Below, piece after piece: positions 35,184-44,463 of a DNA stretch of 64,000 nt. The stretch is taken from contig OU461276.1 of assembly GCA_911810475.1 (NCBI GenBank), positions 2,182,001-2,246,000 of the forward strand, written 5' to 3'. Numbering within the stretch: the stretch's first letter is position 1; each line of letters begins with the position of its first letter. The translations under genes and the position numbers were made by a program. The stretch is from Candidatus Celerinatantimonas neptuna. Lineage in GTDB: Bacteria > Pseudomonadota > Gammaproteobacteria > Enterobacterales > Celerinatantimonadaceae. The notes below the pieces were generated by a model. It was given only the letters and a program-made list of their open reading frames with translations. It was not told where the DNA came from and ran no database searches.

Positions 35184-37535
35184 ATGGATGATAATTTGAT
35201 CGTCAAACCGTTGCGTAATTTGGCCCACTATTATGTTCATTTGTTATCGCGTCTGGGGTTGGTGAAATTTACACTCAGCCTGGCAAGTTTAATTATTCTG
35301 GCTGCTTTAGCGATACAGATGTTGTTTACATTTATCCTCACCGGGTCTGTGTCGCAGGTTGATGTCATCCGCTCTGTTTTTTTCGGATTGATTATCACAC
35401 CCTGGGCGGTTTTCTTTATGACGGTTGTTGTGGATCAGTTAGAAGAATCTCGCCAGAGACTGACGAAGATGATCCGTAAACTCGAGAAGATGCGAGCCCG
35501 TGATTTAGAATTGAATCAAAAGCTTAAGAATAATATTAGCTTATTGAATAATGAAATTGCTGAGCGTACTAAGGCTGAAGAAGCGTTGCAAAGTACGATG
35601 GATGAGTTGCGCCAGGAAGTGCGTTACCGGCAAAAAGCACAGCAAGAGCTGGAAGAGCGAAGTGCGTTGCTTCGCAGTTTTATCGATACATCGCCTGATT
35701 TGGTTTTTTATCGTAATGAACAGGGGCAGTTTTCCGGGTGTAACCGGGCGATTGAGAAATTAATTGGTAAGACCGAGTCGCAAATGATCGGTATGACACC
35801 TTTTGATGTTTATGATAGCGATGTTGCCCGTTGTGAAGTCGATACTGACCGGGAAGTTTTTTCAACCGATCAGAGCATGACTTATGCGCAGTGGTTGACT
35901 TATCCGGATGGACGAAAGGCTTACTTTGAACTTCATAAAGTGCCGTTTTATAGCGCAGATGGTAATCGATTGGGGCTATTGGGCTTTGGTCGCGATATTA
36001 CCGAACGGAAGCATTATCAGGAGAATCTGGAGCAAGCCAGCCGAGAGAAAACTGAATTTATTTCTACGTTAAGTCATGAATTAAGAACGCCTTTGAACGG
36101 GGTCGTCGGGCTAAGTCAGATCTTATTGGATAGCCCGCTTAATGAAGAACAACGCAAACAGCTACAGACAATTTATTTAAGTGCGGTGACATTAGGTAAT
36201 ATCTTTAATGACATTATTGATCTTGATAAATTAGACCGGCGTCGTTTCAGTGTCGCTAAGGCACCAATGGAATTGCCTGCATTTTTGCATGATATTGAGC
36301 ACTTGGCGACGTTGCAGTTATTATCTAAAAAACTCACCTTAACCATGGATTATCCTGAACAATTGCCGACATGGGTTGAAACCGATGCAACCCGGCTACG
36401 TCAGGTTTTATGGAATATTACCAGTAATGCGGCCAAATTTACCGAGCAAGGTGGGGTAACTATTCATCTGACGATTAAAGAGCAGCAACAAGATAGTTGC
36501 CGGTTGGTCTTTGAAATAGAAGATACGGGGATTGGGATCCCTGAAGATGAGTTAGATAATATCTTTGCGATGTATTATCAGGTTGAAGGGAATTGCCAGG
36601 CGACCGGAACAGGAATCGGTCTTGCCGTTTCCCAACAGTTTGTTCAGGCATTAGGCGGCGAGTTGTCGGTGACAAGTCAGCAGGGGGTTGGTACCTGTTT
36701 CATACTGAGTCTGCCGGTGAGGATTACCGGTTCAGATGAAGAGTGCGAAGAAGATGAGTTACCCCCGTTACATCTTTTGCTGGTAGAAGATGTTGAACTT
36801 AATATTCAGGTTGCTAAGACGTTACTTGAAAAACAAGGTCATGAAGTAAAAGTTGCTAAGACGGGTCAGCAAGCTCTCCAGAAGGTGATCGAGAATGATG
36901 ATTTTGATGTATTGCTACTGGATATTCAGCTTCCTGATATGACGGGCTTAGAACTAGCGGATCAGCTTATTGAACGTTTCGGCGAAAAACTTCCGCCGAT
37001 GGTCGCTTTAACCGCAAATGTAGTGAATCGTAAAGCAGATTATCAACAGCACGGGATGGTTGATGTGATTCGTAAACCACTTTCGCTTAAAGCTGTAAAT
37101 CATGTATTTAATCGGTTATTTGAGGTGAATGGAGGCGCCCCTGAGGTTGCTGAATCAGAGGAAGCGCATCTCAGCGAACATGGCATTTTGAATGAAACTT
37201 TGCTGCACGAGTTTTGTGATGCATTGGGGGCCGATGGTTTTAGCTCGAATGTCGATTTGTTTGAACAAACGATCGATGATTATATCGATGTTTTAAAATC
37301 GAATCTGATGGCTCAGGATAAAGATGGTTTAGTGAGTGAAGCTCACAAAATAAAAGGAGCGGCCGGATCCATTGGGCTTGCCCGGATGCAGCAGTTGGCC
37401 AATCAGATGCAGTCTCCTGATTTGCCGGCCTGGGAAGATAATCTCAATCGATGGTTTAATCAGCTCAACGATGCTCGCCAAAGTGATATTGCGGTATTGC
37501 GGCAATGGTTGCAAAATTATAAAGCATCGCACTAA
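35184..37535 (+). CDS. arcB: Aerobic respiration control sensor kinase ArcB
   Basis: 783 residues (E. coli ArcB 778), a tripartite hybrid kinase that senses the quinone pool redox state and phosphorylates ArcA. Seen in order: two membrane segments (about 25-50 and 60-80), a coiled-coil linker, PAS (about 155-275), HisKA with SHELRTPLNG (His near 296), HATPase with NITSNAAKFTEQGG and the G boxes, receiver with LLLDIQLPDMTG (Asp near 578), and HPt with EAHKIKGAAGS (His near 719). All three phosphorelay residues are present. Presence of Arc suggests a facultatively anaerobic life style. Confidence 0.97.
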   Translation: MDDNLIVKPLRNLAHYYVHLLSRLGLVKFTLSLASLIILAALAIQMLFTFILTGSVSQVDVIRSVFFGLIITPWAVFFMTVVVDQLEESRQRLTKMIRKLEKMRARDLELNQKLKNNISLLNNEIAERTKAEEALQSTMDELRQEVRYRQKAQQELEERSALLRSFIDTSPDLVFYRNEQGQFSGCNRAIEKLIGKTESQMIGMTPFDVYDSDVARCEVDTDREVFSTDQSMTYAQWLTYPDGRKAYFELHKVPFYSADGNRLGLLGFGRDITERKHYQENLEQASREKTEFISTLSHELRTPLNGVVGLSQILLDSPLNEEQRKQLQTIYLSAVTLGNIFNDIIDLDKLDRRRFSVAKAPMELPAFLHDIEHLATLQLLSKKLTLTMDYPEQLPTWVETDATRLRQVLWNITSNAAKFTEQGGVTIHLTIKEQQQDSCRLVFEIEDTGIGIPEDELDNIFAMYYQVEGNCQATGTGIGLAVSQQFVQALGGELSVTSQQGVGTCFILSLPVRITGSDEECEEDELPPLHLLLVEDVELNIQVAKTLLEKQGHEVKVAKTGQQALQKVIENDDFDVLLLDIQLPDMTGLELADQLIERFGEKLPPMVALTANVVNRKADYQQHGMVDVIRKPLSLKAVNHVFNRLFEVNGGAPEVAESEEAHLSEHGILNETLLHEFCDALGADGFSSNVDLFEQTIDDYIDVLKSNLMAQDKDGLVSEAHKIKGAAGSIGLARMQQLANQMQSPDLPAWEDNLNRWFNQLNDARQSDIAVLRQWLQNYKASH

Positions 37536-37836
37536 GTGCTCTGTATCTCGGATATGGTGACGCAATTGAATATAGCTATTGCTTATACCGAATAATCAGG
37601 GCTTCCTAGAAAGGATTAACCTATTGATATAAAATGAATTATATGGTTAATCTGTTGTTCGTGGGGATTTTTTAGTCGAATCTCTTTGATTCGTTTCTTT
37701 TTTTGACAGGAAAGTTCATAACTTTATATCTTGTTGAAATTTTGTCCTCTTTTTATTATGGGGAATCGTATTATCCAAACCCTCATGTTATAGTAACTCC
37801 ATATTAATCATTTCTTATTTCAGCAGGGAGAATTAT
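37536..37836. other. Gap after arcB
   Basis: 301 bp, AT-rich, no gene recognised; the right end holds the AGGGAG ribosome binding site of the small ORF at 37837. Confidence 0.45.
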
Positions 37837-37929
37837 ATGAAACATATCATCTTTCATCAGATTTTTTCTGCTGTGTCTATCTCTCTCGCTTTTACGAGTG
37901 AAGTGATGTTCCGAACCGGTCGGGGATAA
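37837..37929 (+). CDS. Small protein (30 aa), unrecognised
   Basis: ATG with a strong AGGGAG at 37825-37830 (7-nt spacing) starts MKHIIFHQIFSAVSISLAFT, a basic start plus hydrophobic stretch, ending in RTGRG. The TAA is 5 bp before the next small ORF, so the two could be one transcript with the DUF1127-like gene at 38146. No family is recognised. The ribosome binding site makes translation plausible. Confidence 0.4.
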   Translation: MKHIIFHQIFSAVSISLAFTSEVMFRTGRG

Positions 37930-37934
37930 ATCTG

Positions 37935-38039
37935 ATGACAACCCGATTGAATTATCAATTGTGCGTTAATGCGCAAACCGCTATGAATTTGTTACAACAG
38001 GATCGCTGTATCCAAGCGATTGTGCACCTGTCTATGTAA
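37935..38039 (+). CDS. Small protein (34 aa), unrecognised
   Basis: Begins MTTRLNYQLCVNAQTAMNLL, 5 bp after the previous stop and with GGGG 9 nt upstream. Two cysteines, no membrane segment. It ends just before a strong hairpin at 38045. Unrecognised; supported only by position and spacing. Confidence 0.35.
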   Translation: MTTRLNYQLCVNAQTAMNLLQQDRCIQAIVHLSM

Positions 38040-38044
38040 CATTT

Positions 38045-38078
38045 CACGGGCTGCGCAGTTTGTAGCGTAGCCCGGTGA
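38045..38078 (+). other. Strong RNA hairpin between small ORFs and DUF1127-like gene
   Basis: CACGGGCTGCGC pairs with GCGTAGCCCGGTG (one bulge, one G-U) around an 8-nt loop. No T tract follows on either strand, so it is not a standard terminator; it may stabilise or attenuate a transcript into the 38146 gene. Confidence 0.4.
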
Positions 38079-38145
38079 CATGACTTCTGGTTAAAGCTAC
38101 ATCTGCGTATCCCAATAATAACAATGAAACAGGGAATGAGCAGTT

Positions 38146-38469
38146 ATGCTATCGATTAAATTAAAACTCGTACAATGGTTACTGGATGTACTGCTGGGAT
38201 ATCAAGACAGTTTAGAAACACGTCGTTGGTTAAGGCAGATGCGTGCTCATCAAGTGAGAGTTTCGGGGATGAGCTCACATCTTCTGCAGGATATGGGGTT
38301 TAACAGTGATGGTCGGGCGCAAGGAAAACCATCTAAGACTCAGACATCGGATGAGAAACCCAGAGCTGCCCAGATCAATACCCGTAAAAGCCGTCGTCAG
38401 ATGGCGTCAAATGGCCGTATGCAGATATTGAACTGGCCTCCATCGAGAAGACGAACCGTGAGTCGTTAA
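38146..38469 (+). CDS. DUF1127-like small basic protein
   Basis: 107 residues. The first 55 residues (QDSLETRRWLRQMRAH, then SSHLLQDMGF) resemble the short DUF1127 (YjiS-like) helix-turn pattern that ends LLRDIGL in family members. A basic, low-complexity tail rich in Arg, Lys and Ser follows. DUF1127 proteins are RNA-linked small regulators in some alphaproteobacteria, but no function can be assigned here. GGGAATGAG precedes the ATG. Confidence 0.55.
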   Translation: MLSIKLKLVQWLLDVLLGYQDSLETRRWLRQMRAHQVRVSGMSSHLLQDMGFNSDGRAQGKPSKTQTSDEKPRAAQINTRKSRRQMASNGRMQILNWPPSRRRTVSR

Positions 38470-38506
38470 TGAGATAAGGCGATGCTTTTGGGCATCGCCT
38501 TTGTTG

Positions 38507-39220
38507 TTAAAGAGTTAATCCGCTTAATTTTACCCATAAGAGTGAGTTGCTATGGGAGATGGATTGTCGACCACTGGCACAGACTTTAAATCCTCTGCTT
38601 GCAAGCGTCTGATACATATCTCCCTGCTGTATTTGGTATCCGTTTGGTAGTTTATCCTGTTTGGATAACTGTCCGGCAAATATAACCTGTTTTCTGGTGA
38701 TTAAAGTGGGCTGTCTGGACAGAGCTTGTTTGGGATCATGAGGTGTAATGGTGGTGACTAATGCCATCGACATACCTTTCCCTTGTCCTAAAATAACCCA
38801 TAACGGTGGCTGATGACTGGCTGCCTGATTGAAGCTGCCCACAGCATCAAATTTTGAGGTTTTCCATAGAAGGGCGCTGATTCGTTGATGTGCAGGCCTA
38901 CTGAATTTATTTTGCCAGTGTGAATTGAGTTGTTTCTTTAGATGATTTAACTGGGCATTTAGCTGAGATTTGTGGAAAGGCGAGAGGAGTATGATTGCGT
39001 CTGATTTTTCTAAAGTTTGTTGGACTGTTTCAGGTAGCTTTTGAGGCAGCGATTTGGTGATTGAAAGACTGCTGATCTGTAGTACATTGGTTGGGCAGTC
39101 ATCAAAGGTCAGGTCACCCAATGATAATCCGGTTGCTTGGATAGTCGAATCGGCAAAAACAGTTTGGGATAAACAGAGTAGTGATGCAAAAAGCATTAAT
39201 AATAAAGATGTTGATTTCAT
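38507..39220 (-). CDS. Hypothetical exported protein
   Basis: 237 residues with a clear signal peptide (MKSTSLLLMLFASLLCLS, probable cleavage after VFA). The mature part has two cysteines (FDDCPTN and FKVCASG) that could form a disulfide, and no repeats or motifs that I recognise. Convergent with the DUF1127-like gene and divergent from the GrpB-like gene. Confidence 0.75.
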   Translation of the reverse strand: MKSTSLLLMLFASLLCLSQTVFADSTIQATGLSLGDLTFDDCPTNVLQISSLSITKSLPQKLPETVQQTLEKSDAIILLSPFHKSQLNAQLNHLKKQLNSHWQNKFSRPAHQRISALLWKTSKFDAVGSFNQAASHQPPLWVILGQGKGMSMALVTTITPHDPKQALSRQPTLITRKQVIFAGQLSKQDKLPNGYQIQQGDMYQTLASRGFKVCASGRQSISHSNSLLWVKLSGLTL

Positions 39221-39311
39221 AGTTTATGGTGTTGGTGAGCATCTGGCCCAAGCATATCCTTTGGGACCGTTTGCTGGCAAATTATTTAACTTTGAATAAG
39301 ATAGGAAAAAG

Positions 39312-39845
39312 ATGGATTCCAGAGTGATTAAAGTAGTTGACTATGACCCAAAATGGGTGACGTTGTTTGAGTCAGAGAAACAGGCGCTTGAAAGTCATCT
39401 TTGTCGGGAGAATACATTAGCAATTCATCATATTGGGAGTACATCTGTGCCAGGGTTATGTGCTAAACCGGTGATCGATATTTTACTGGAAGTGGCTGAC
39501 CTTGACATGCTGGATCAGGATAATCCGGCTATGGAGTTGCTTGGTTACCGTATTAGAGGTGAATATGGTATTCCCGGACGTCGCTTTTTTTTGAAAGGGG
39601 AAATCGAGCGAACCCATCATATTCATGCGTTTGTCGCAGGGACTGACGGGATCAAACGGCATCTGGCTTTTCGTAATTATCTGAAGGCATTTGAATCTGT
39701 TATGCGGGCATATGGTGAATTAAAAAAAGAAGGGGCTGCATTATGCTGTAATGATATTGATTTTTATATTCACCATAAAGATGCCTTTATAAAACATTAT
39801 GAACAAGAAGCCATCTGTTGGATGTATGGTTGTTCTGAGTCTTGA
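39312..39845 (+). CDS. GrpB family nucleotidyltransferase-like protein
   Basis: 177 residues. The signature HIGSTSVPGLCAKPVIDILL (about residues 36-55) is the nucleotidyltransferase-fold core with the G-S and D-x-D-like positions of the GrpB/UPF0157 family. YDPKWVTLFESEK at the N-terminus and HLAFRNYLKAF are also typical. Cellular substrate unknown; some relatives are fused to dephospho-CoA kinase. Confidence 0.9.
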   Translation: MDSRVIKVVDYDPKWVTLFESEKQALESHLCRENTLAIHHIGSTSVPGLCAKPVIDILLEVADLDMLDQDNPAMELLGYRIRGEYGIPGRRFFLKGEIERTHHIHAFVAGTDGIKRHLAFRNYLKAFESVMRAYGELKKEGAALCCNDIDFYIHHKDAFIKHYEQEAICWMYGCSES

Positions 39846-39857
39846 GCTGTTTCGTTA

Positions 39858-40382
39858 TTAACGTAACGGATTGCGGCTTGAGTCAAACCATCTGCGTTTA
39901 CGAGTGAGCAAATGAATCAAAAAGTGTTTGATGAGCATAAACAAAATGGCTGCTATAAAAGCACAGCTTAGTGCGGGTAGCGTTAATGCAATTCCGGGCT
40001 CATAATCCTTTAAGGTCGCACTAAGAAGTTTTGGCTCGGGATATCGAATTAATGCCCAAATTTGAGAAAGCAGGTTTTGGTGATTTAATGCATTCACAGC
40101 CCGGTGTAAATGTTGGTTTTGTTCTCGGGTCTGTTCGATCAGTTGTCCTGTTTCCTGAGTGATTTTTTCATGGCTGCTTTTCATCTTCTGGATCAATACG
40201 GTCAATGATGGCAGTTGTTGATGATGAGCCATCGATTGGAAATGATCTAATTGTTGTTGATTTGATTGTAAGAAACCATCTAATCGCTGTTGGTAAAGCG
40301 TTATATATTGAGGAAGTTGCATCGCAATAATAAATGCAGCTGCAAAGAGTAATCTGTCAAACATACCGACAAAAAATCGCAT
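39858..40382 (-). CDS. DUF2937-like inner membrane protein
   Basis: 174 residues from the ATG at 40382, which has GGAG 6 nt upstream (an in-frame start at 40451 is poorer). An N-terminal membrane segment (LLFAAAFIIAMQLPQYITLY) precedes a long helical, Gln-rich periplasmic or cytoplasmic domain, then a second membrane segment (ALSCAFIAAILFMLIKHFLI) and a basic tail. Two membrane anchors around a coiled region is the layout of DUF2937. Function unknown. Confidence 0.6.
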   Translation of the reverse strand: MRFFVGMFDRLLFAAAFIIAMQLPQYITLYQQRLDGFLQSNQQQLDHFQSMAHHQQLPSLTVLIQKMKSSHEKITQETGQLIEQTREQNQHLHRAVNALNHQNLLSQIWALIRYPEPKLLSATLKDYEPGIALTLPALSCAFIAAILFMLIKHFLIHLLTRKRRWFDSSRNPLR

Positions 40383-40633
40383 AGATTCTCCGTGAAGATA
40401 GATGAAAGTCCTATAATCATAAGCAGTAGAAGACCCCCTGCCTTGATCCACACTATATGGTTAACTAATTGAGTTTACTAGTCTTACTTTGTAAATTTTA
40501 ATTTAGCCCTGAATGTTTTAGTCAGCGTTATGCCATATAAACCACGGTGAAGGCAATTGCTTATAATTTATCGGGTTTATTTTGTGACCTAAGTCAGTAA
40601 AATAATAACTCTGTTTCTTAATTGGTTAATTCG

Positions 40634-42049
40634 ATGCGTAATAAAGCCATACATATTGCAGTGATTGGTGGTGGTGTTGCAGGAAGTATTGCGGCTATGC
40701 GATTAGCTGAGTCAGGTGCTCGTGTAACTTTGTTAGAACAGGGGCAAGAGTTGGTCAATGGGCCGCCTATTTGTCACTTGCATGCCGGGGGGTGCTTGTA
40801 TCGTGAGTTATCTGATGAAGCATGCCTGACTTTATTAGAGCAATCGATTGAAACTGCCCGAAGCTTTCCCGGAGCACTTCGAGCCCGACCGACACTGATT
40901 GCTGTGCCTGAGCGTGACCCCGGAACGGTTGAAATGATTTTGCCCCGTCTTGAGCGGTTAAGTGCCCGTTATCATGAGTTAGTCAAAGCTGACTCTGCCA
41001 ATCAAGTGTTAGGCCCGGCTGAACATTATTATCAGATTTTTTCTCGTGAACAATTAGAAACCATTGCACAATCTGCGATTCCATCCGAAGCGGTAAAACC
41101 GGAAGACTGGTTGGTGAATGCAGCACGGGAATTAGATTTAGATAAGCTGAAGTTTCCTGTCGTTTTAGTTCAGGAATATGGTGTCAGCCTGTTTCGGGTG
41201 GCCGCATTAGTTCAATTGAGTACGCAACGACTTCCTTCACTGGAAATTTGCTTAGAAAGTCAGGTGACAGAAGTATTGCCTTTGGCGCAAGGGTGGCGGG
41301 TGAGTTACCGTCAACATGAGCAACTACATCATCTTGATGTTGATTATTTGATTAATGCGGCGGGATACCGAAGTGGTGAGATTGATGATCTGGTTGGGGT
41401 TCATCAGCAACGACTGGTTGAATTCAAAGCTGCGTATTTGGCGAAGTGGCCTGATGCGGATGGCATTTGGCCTGAAGTGGTGATTCATGGTCAGCGTGGA
41501 ACGAAGCAGGGAATGGCCCAGTTAACACCCTATGGAAACGGAATTTTTCAACTGCACGGTATGACTCCGGATATCACTTTGTTTCCTCAGGGGGTTGCAA
41601 AAAGTAATGTCTTAAGTGCTCAGCCACGTTTATCTGAATCAGTGGCTCAACTGGCACAAGGGAATTGGTCGCAGCAGTTAGTCGATAAAAGAACCCGTGC
41701 TGCGATTGATTATCTGGCTGAATTTATGCCTGCTTTTCGTAAAGCCAGTGTCGTGGCGAAACCTTTGTCCGGGGCACAGCAGATCCCTGGTGATAATCTT
41801 CAGCAACGGGTGAGTGGGGCAAGTTTTGGAAAATTTTATGCACGCAGTGAGATTGTGAAATTTTCATCAGCATTACCGGCTGCAGATGATATTTTAACCC
41901 GGTTGAGAGACGAATTTAATGTGTCTTTATCATCGAAGAGCTCTGTGATGGGGCTGCCTTCATCATTTTCGAATGAGGATATTGATCGCTTAGCCGATGA
42001 GATTGCGAGTCGGCGTCAGTATCCAAAGGCATTAGCCAGTACGTGTTGA
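40634..42049 (+). CDS. FAD-dependent oxidoreductase
   Basis: 471 residues from the ATG at 40634; a TTG at 40622 is less likely. The N-terminal dinucleotide-binding motif IAVIGGGVAGSIAAMRLAES and the later YLINAAGYRSGEIDD show a DAO/MqO-like FAD fold. No membrane segment. The substrate is not evident; relatives in Vibrio and Aeromonas are annotated only as FAD-dependent oxidoreductases. Stands alone, about 250 bp after the divergent DUF2937-like gene. Confidence 0.75.
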   Translation: MRNKAIHIAVIGGGVAGSIAAMRLAESGARVTLLEQGQELVNGPPICHLHAGGCLYRELSDEACLTLLEQSIETARSFPGALRARPTLIAVPERDPGTVEMILPRLERLSARYHELVKADSANQVLGPAEHYYQIFSREQLETIAQSAIPSEAVKPEDWLVNAARELDLDKLKFPVVLVQEYGVSLFRVAALVQLSTQRLPSLEICLESQVTEVLPLAQGWRVSYRQHEQLHHLDVDYLINAAGYRSGEIDDLVGVHQQRLVEFKAAYLAKWPDADGIWPEVVIHGQRGTKQGMAQLTPYGNGIFQLHGMTPDITLFPQGVAKSNVLSAQPRLSESVAQLAQGNWSQQLVDKRTRAAIDYLAEFMPAFRKASVVAKPLSGAQQIPGDNLQQRVSGASFGKFYARSEIVKFSSALPAADDILTRLRDEFNVSLSSKSSVMGLPSSFSNEDIDRLADEIASRRQYPKALASTC

Positions 42050-42199
42050 TATGGATGAGAGTTGCGTTAGCGATTGTGCTCTTAATGTGTTTTTCATCTG
42101 AGAGCGCATTTTAAGATTTTAACTCTGATTCGTTGATTGACTCTTGAATATCGGTCCGTATGATGCCGGTATTTGGTTGATATTGCAGTTTTGACTTAC

Positions 42200-42958
42200 A
42201 TGAAAAAGCCTCATGCCGTACAGCGTTTGTTTCTTGAACGATTAAGTCGTAGTACGCGGCCTTATCTTGCCAGGGGACATCAGATTGTTCGGTGTCCTCA
42301 GTGCCGGTTAGCTAAATTATATTGTCAGTGTCATTTGCGACGGGATATACCTTCTGAGAGTGCTTTTTGCTTACTGATGTATGATGCTGAAGTCCTTAAA
42401 CCCAGTAACAGCGCCAGGCTGATTGCCGATTTAATTGATGATACATATGCTTTTCTCTGGTCGAGAACAAATCCTCCTGAAGCGTTACTGTCGTTGCTCG
42501 AAGATCCTTTGTATCAGCCGGTTGTCATTTTTCCCCGGCAGAATGCGTTACCTGATCAACCTATGACTTCTTCACATCAGTTGCAGCAATTAGATAAAAA
42601 ACCATTGTTTATATTACTGGATGGTACATGGCGGGAAGCTCATAAAATGTATCGCAAAAGTCCCTGGCTGCATGCATTTCCTCTTCTTTCGTTTGATTTA
42701 GATGAACCGCCAAGTCGCTATAGCTTGAGAAAAGGTTCTCTGGGTTTTCAATTGGCAACAGCTGAGGTTGCTGCTTTAGCATTAGATGCTTTGGGTGAAG
42801 GCAAAAATGCAAAAGCACTGTTGTGTTGGTTTGAGGTTTTTTGTGAAGCCAGTTTGCAAGTGACAACAAAGGCATCGGCGATTGAACGTCAACCCCTTGC
42901 TATTTTGCAAGAGGCGTATCTTCAGGCTGTCGATGAAGCAATACATGCTAAAGGCTAA
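42200..42958 (+). CDS. DTW-domain tRNA-uridine aminocarboxypropyltransferase
   Basis: The DTW domain is plain: CPQCRLAKLYCQCH (zinc-binding cysteines), the SAM-binding region, DGTWREAHKM (the DxTW motif) and SRYSLRKG. E. coli DTW proteins TapT and relatives install acp3U in tRNA. I start at the ATG at 42200 (253 aa, MKKPHAVQRLFL); a TTG at 42173 is possible and no clear ribosome binding site decides. The 3' end overlaps the convergent aminopeptidase gene by 11 bp. Confidence 0.85.
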   Translation: MKKPHAVQRLFLERLSRSTRPYLARGHQIVRCPQCRLAKLYCQCHLRRDIPSESAFCLLMYDAEVLKPSNSARLIADLIDDTYAFLWSRTNPPEALLSLLEDPLYQPVVIFPRQNALPDQPMTSSHQLQQLDKKPLFILLDGTWREAHKMYRKSPWLHAFPLLSFDLDEPPSRYSLRKGSLGFQLATAEVAALALDALGEGKNAKALLCWFEVFCEASLQVTTKASAIERQPLAILQEAYLQAVDEAIHAKG

Positions 42959-44378
42959 TCCGTTCGAGTTGCGTAAACAATGTTTGCGTATAACGAACGC
43001 CAAATCCGGTGACAGGTGACGCCTGGTGGGCTAATCCACCTTTTACGTTGAAACTGGACAAGTCGATATGAATCCAGCGATCCTGCTCACTGATAAAGCG
43101 CTGTAAGAATCGGGCTGCATGGATATGATCTGGCCCGGGCCCTGCTGCACATTGGGCAATATCTGCAATATCTGACTGAATATCTTCATCGTAATCTGGA
43201 TCAAGTGGCTGGGGCCAGATTCGTTCTCCGCATTCGTCCCCAATACTCAAAAGTGGCATCAACCAGTCTGGTTGATTGCTCCACAGTCCGCTGCGATTGC
43301 TACCTAATGCTCTTTTACAGGTTCCGGTGAGTGTTGCGTAATCGATGATCAACTGCGGTTTCTCGCGGCTTGCCAGTGTGAGCGTGTCTGCTAAAACCAT
43401 CCGTCCTTCGGCATCGGTATCCACAATTTCAATTGTCTGACCGTTGAGGGCGGTGACTACTTCACTGGTTTTATACGCGTTAGGCCCGATATGGTTTTCC
43501 GCTAATGCTAAAAAACAATCAATCTGATAGGGCAGTTGTTGCTCGGTCGCAGCGAGTAGATTGCCCAGTGCAACAGCCGATCCTCCCATATCCATTTGCA
43601 TCCCCTGCATATCTTTTTTCAGATTGTAGCCACCAGTATCAAAACAGATCCCTTTTCCGACCAGTGCGATGTGTTGCTTGATTATTTCAGGGCGATAACG
43701 GAGATGTACAATGGCTGACTGTTGTTGATCGCCACGACAAACGGCTAAAAATGCGCCAGCCCCCATCTGAGTCAGTTTTTCACGATCATAAACGGTTATA
43801 TCCCAGTTGTAATGTTTGCTTAACTGTGCTGCGAATTGTTGATAACGACCGGGTGTGAGTAATGCGGCAGGTTGCCATGCCAGAAAGCGGGTGAGGGCAT
43901 TTCCCTTTGCTTCAGCCTGAAGCGCTTTAATTCGTTCACGACTGATTTTCGGCGTTGCTAGGTACAGTGTTTGATTTTCTGGCGCTGTAGATGCTGTGCT
44001 TCGGTAGGTCGCTGGTTTATAGCAACGAGCCAGCCAGGCGCAGATAAATGCTTCCTGGGTGATTTTATCACCGCCGTTCAGTTCTAAAGTTGTTTGCGAC
44101 AGGGCTTCAAGGTCTAACCATTTTCTGGCATGAGTCAACCATTCAAAACTTGATGATGGTTTATTTTTAGGTTGGCTGAGTAATACGGTCGGCTCAGGTG
44201 ATAGCATAATCCAGTGATTATTATCTGGAAAATGATGCTGGAGTTGATGAAATTCTTTTTGAAGTTTGGTGTCTGGAACAGCTAATGGGTCCTGGTCGAT
44301 AAAAATCCGGGTTGGAGTCTGAGGATTGTTGGCCGGTTCAAGTTCGATTTTGAGATCCGGATAGTCAAAGGAGTTCAT
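42948..44378 (-). CDS. M17 leucyl aminopeptidase family protein
   Basis: 476 residues. Zinc-dependent cytosolic aminopeptidase with the metal and catalytic motifs GKGICFDTGGYNLK (Lys and Asp ligands), MDMGGSAV, and DTDAEGRMVLAD, plus DYATLTG. The longer N-terminus (about 150 residues) differs from PepA; closest in plan to PepB-like enzymes. Stands alone, opposite the DTW gene. Confidence 0.9.
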   Translation of the reverse strand: MNSFDYPDLKIELEPANNPQTPTRIFIDQDPLAVPDTKLQKEFHQLQHHFPDNNHWIMLSPEPTVLLSQPKNKPSSSFEWLTHARKWLDLEALSQTTLELNGGDKITQEAFICAWLARCYKPATYRSTASTAPENQTLYLATPKISRERIKALQAEAKGNALTRFLAWQPAALLTPGRYQQFAAQLSKHYNWDITVYDREKLTQMGAGAFLAVCRGDQQQSAIVHLRYRPEIIKQHIALVGKGICFDTGGYNLKKDMQGMQMDMGGSAVALGNLLAATEQQLPYQIDCFLALAENHIGPNAYKTSEVVTALNGQTIEIVDTDAEGRMVLADTLTLASREKPQLIIDYATLTGTCKRALGSNRSGLWSNQPDWLMPLLSIGDECGERIWPQPLDPDYDEDIQSDIADIAQCAAGPGPDHIHAARFLQRFISEQDRWIHIDLSSFNVKGGLAHQASPVTGFGVRYTQTLFTQLERISL

Positions 44379-44463
44379 GGTGATGCTTCATCGGATAAAG
44401 AATAAAGCTTATCATGTCAGAATATTGGTTGACAGTGACCTACTTCGACAAGCAGGTCGCAGC

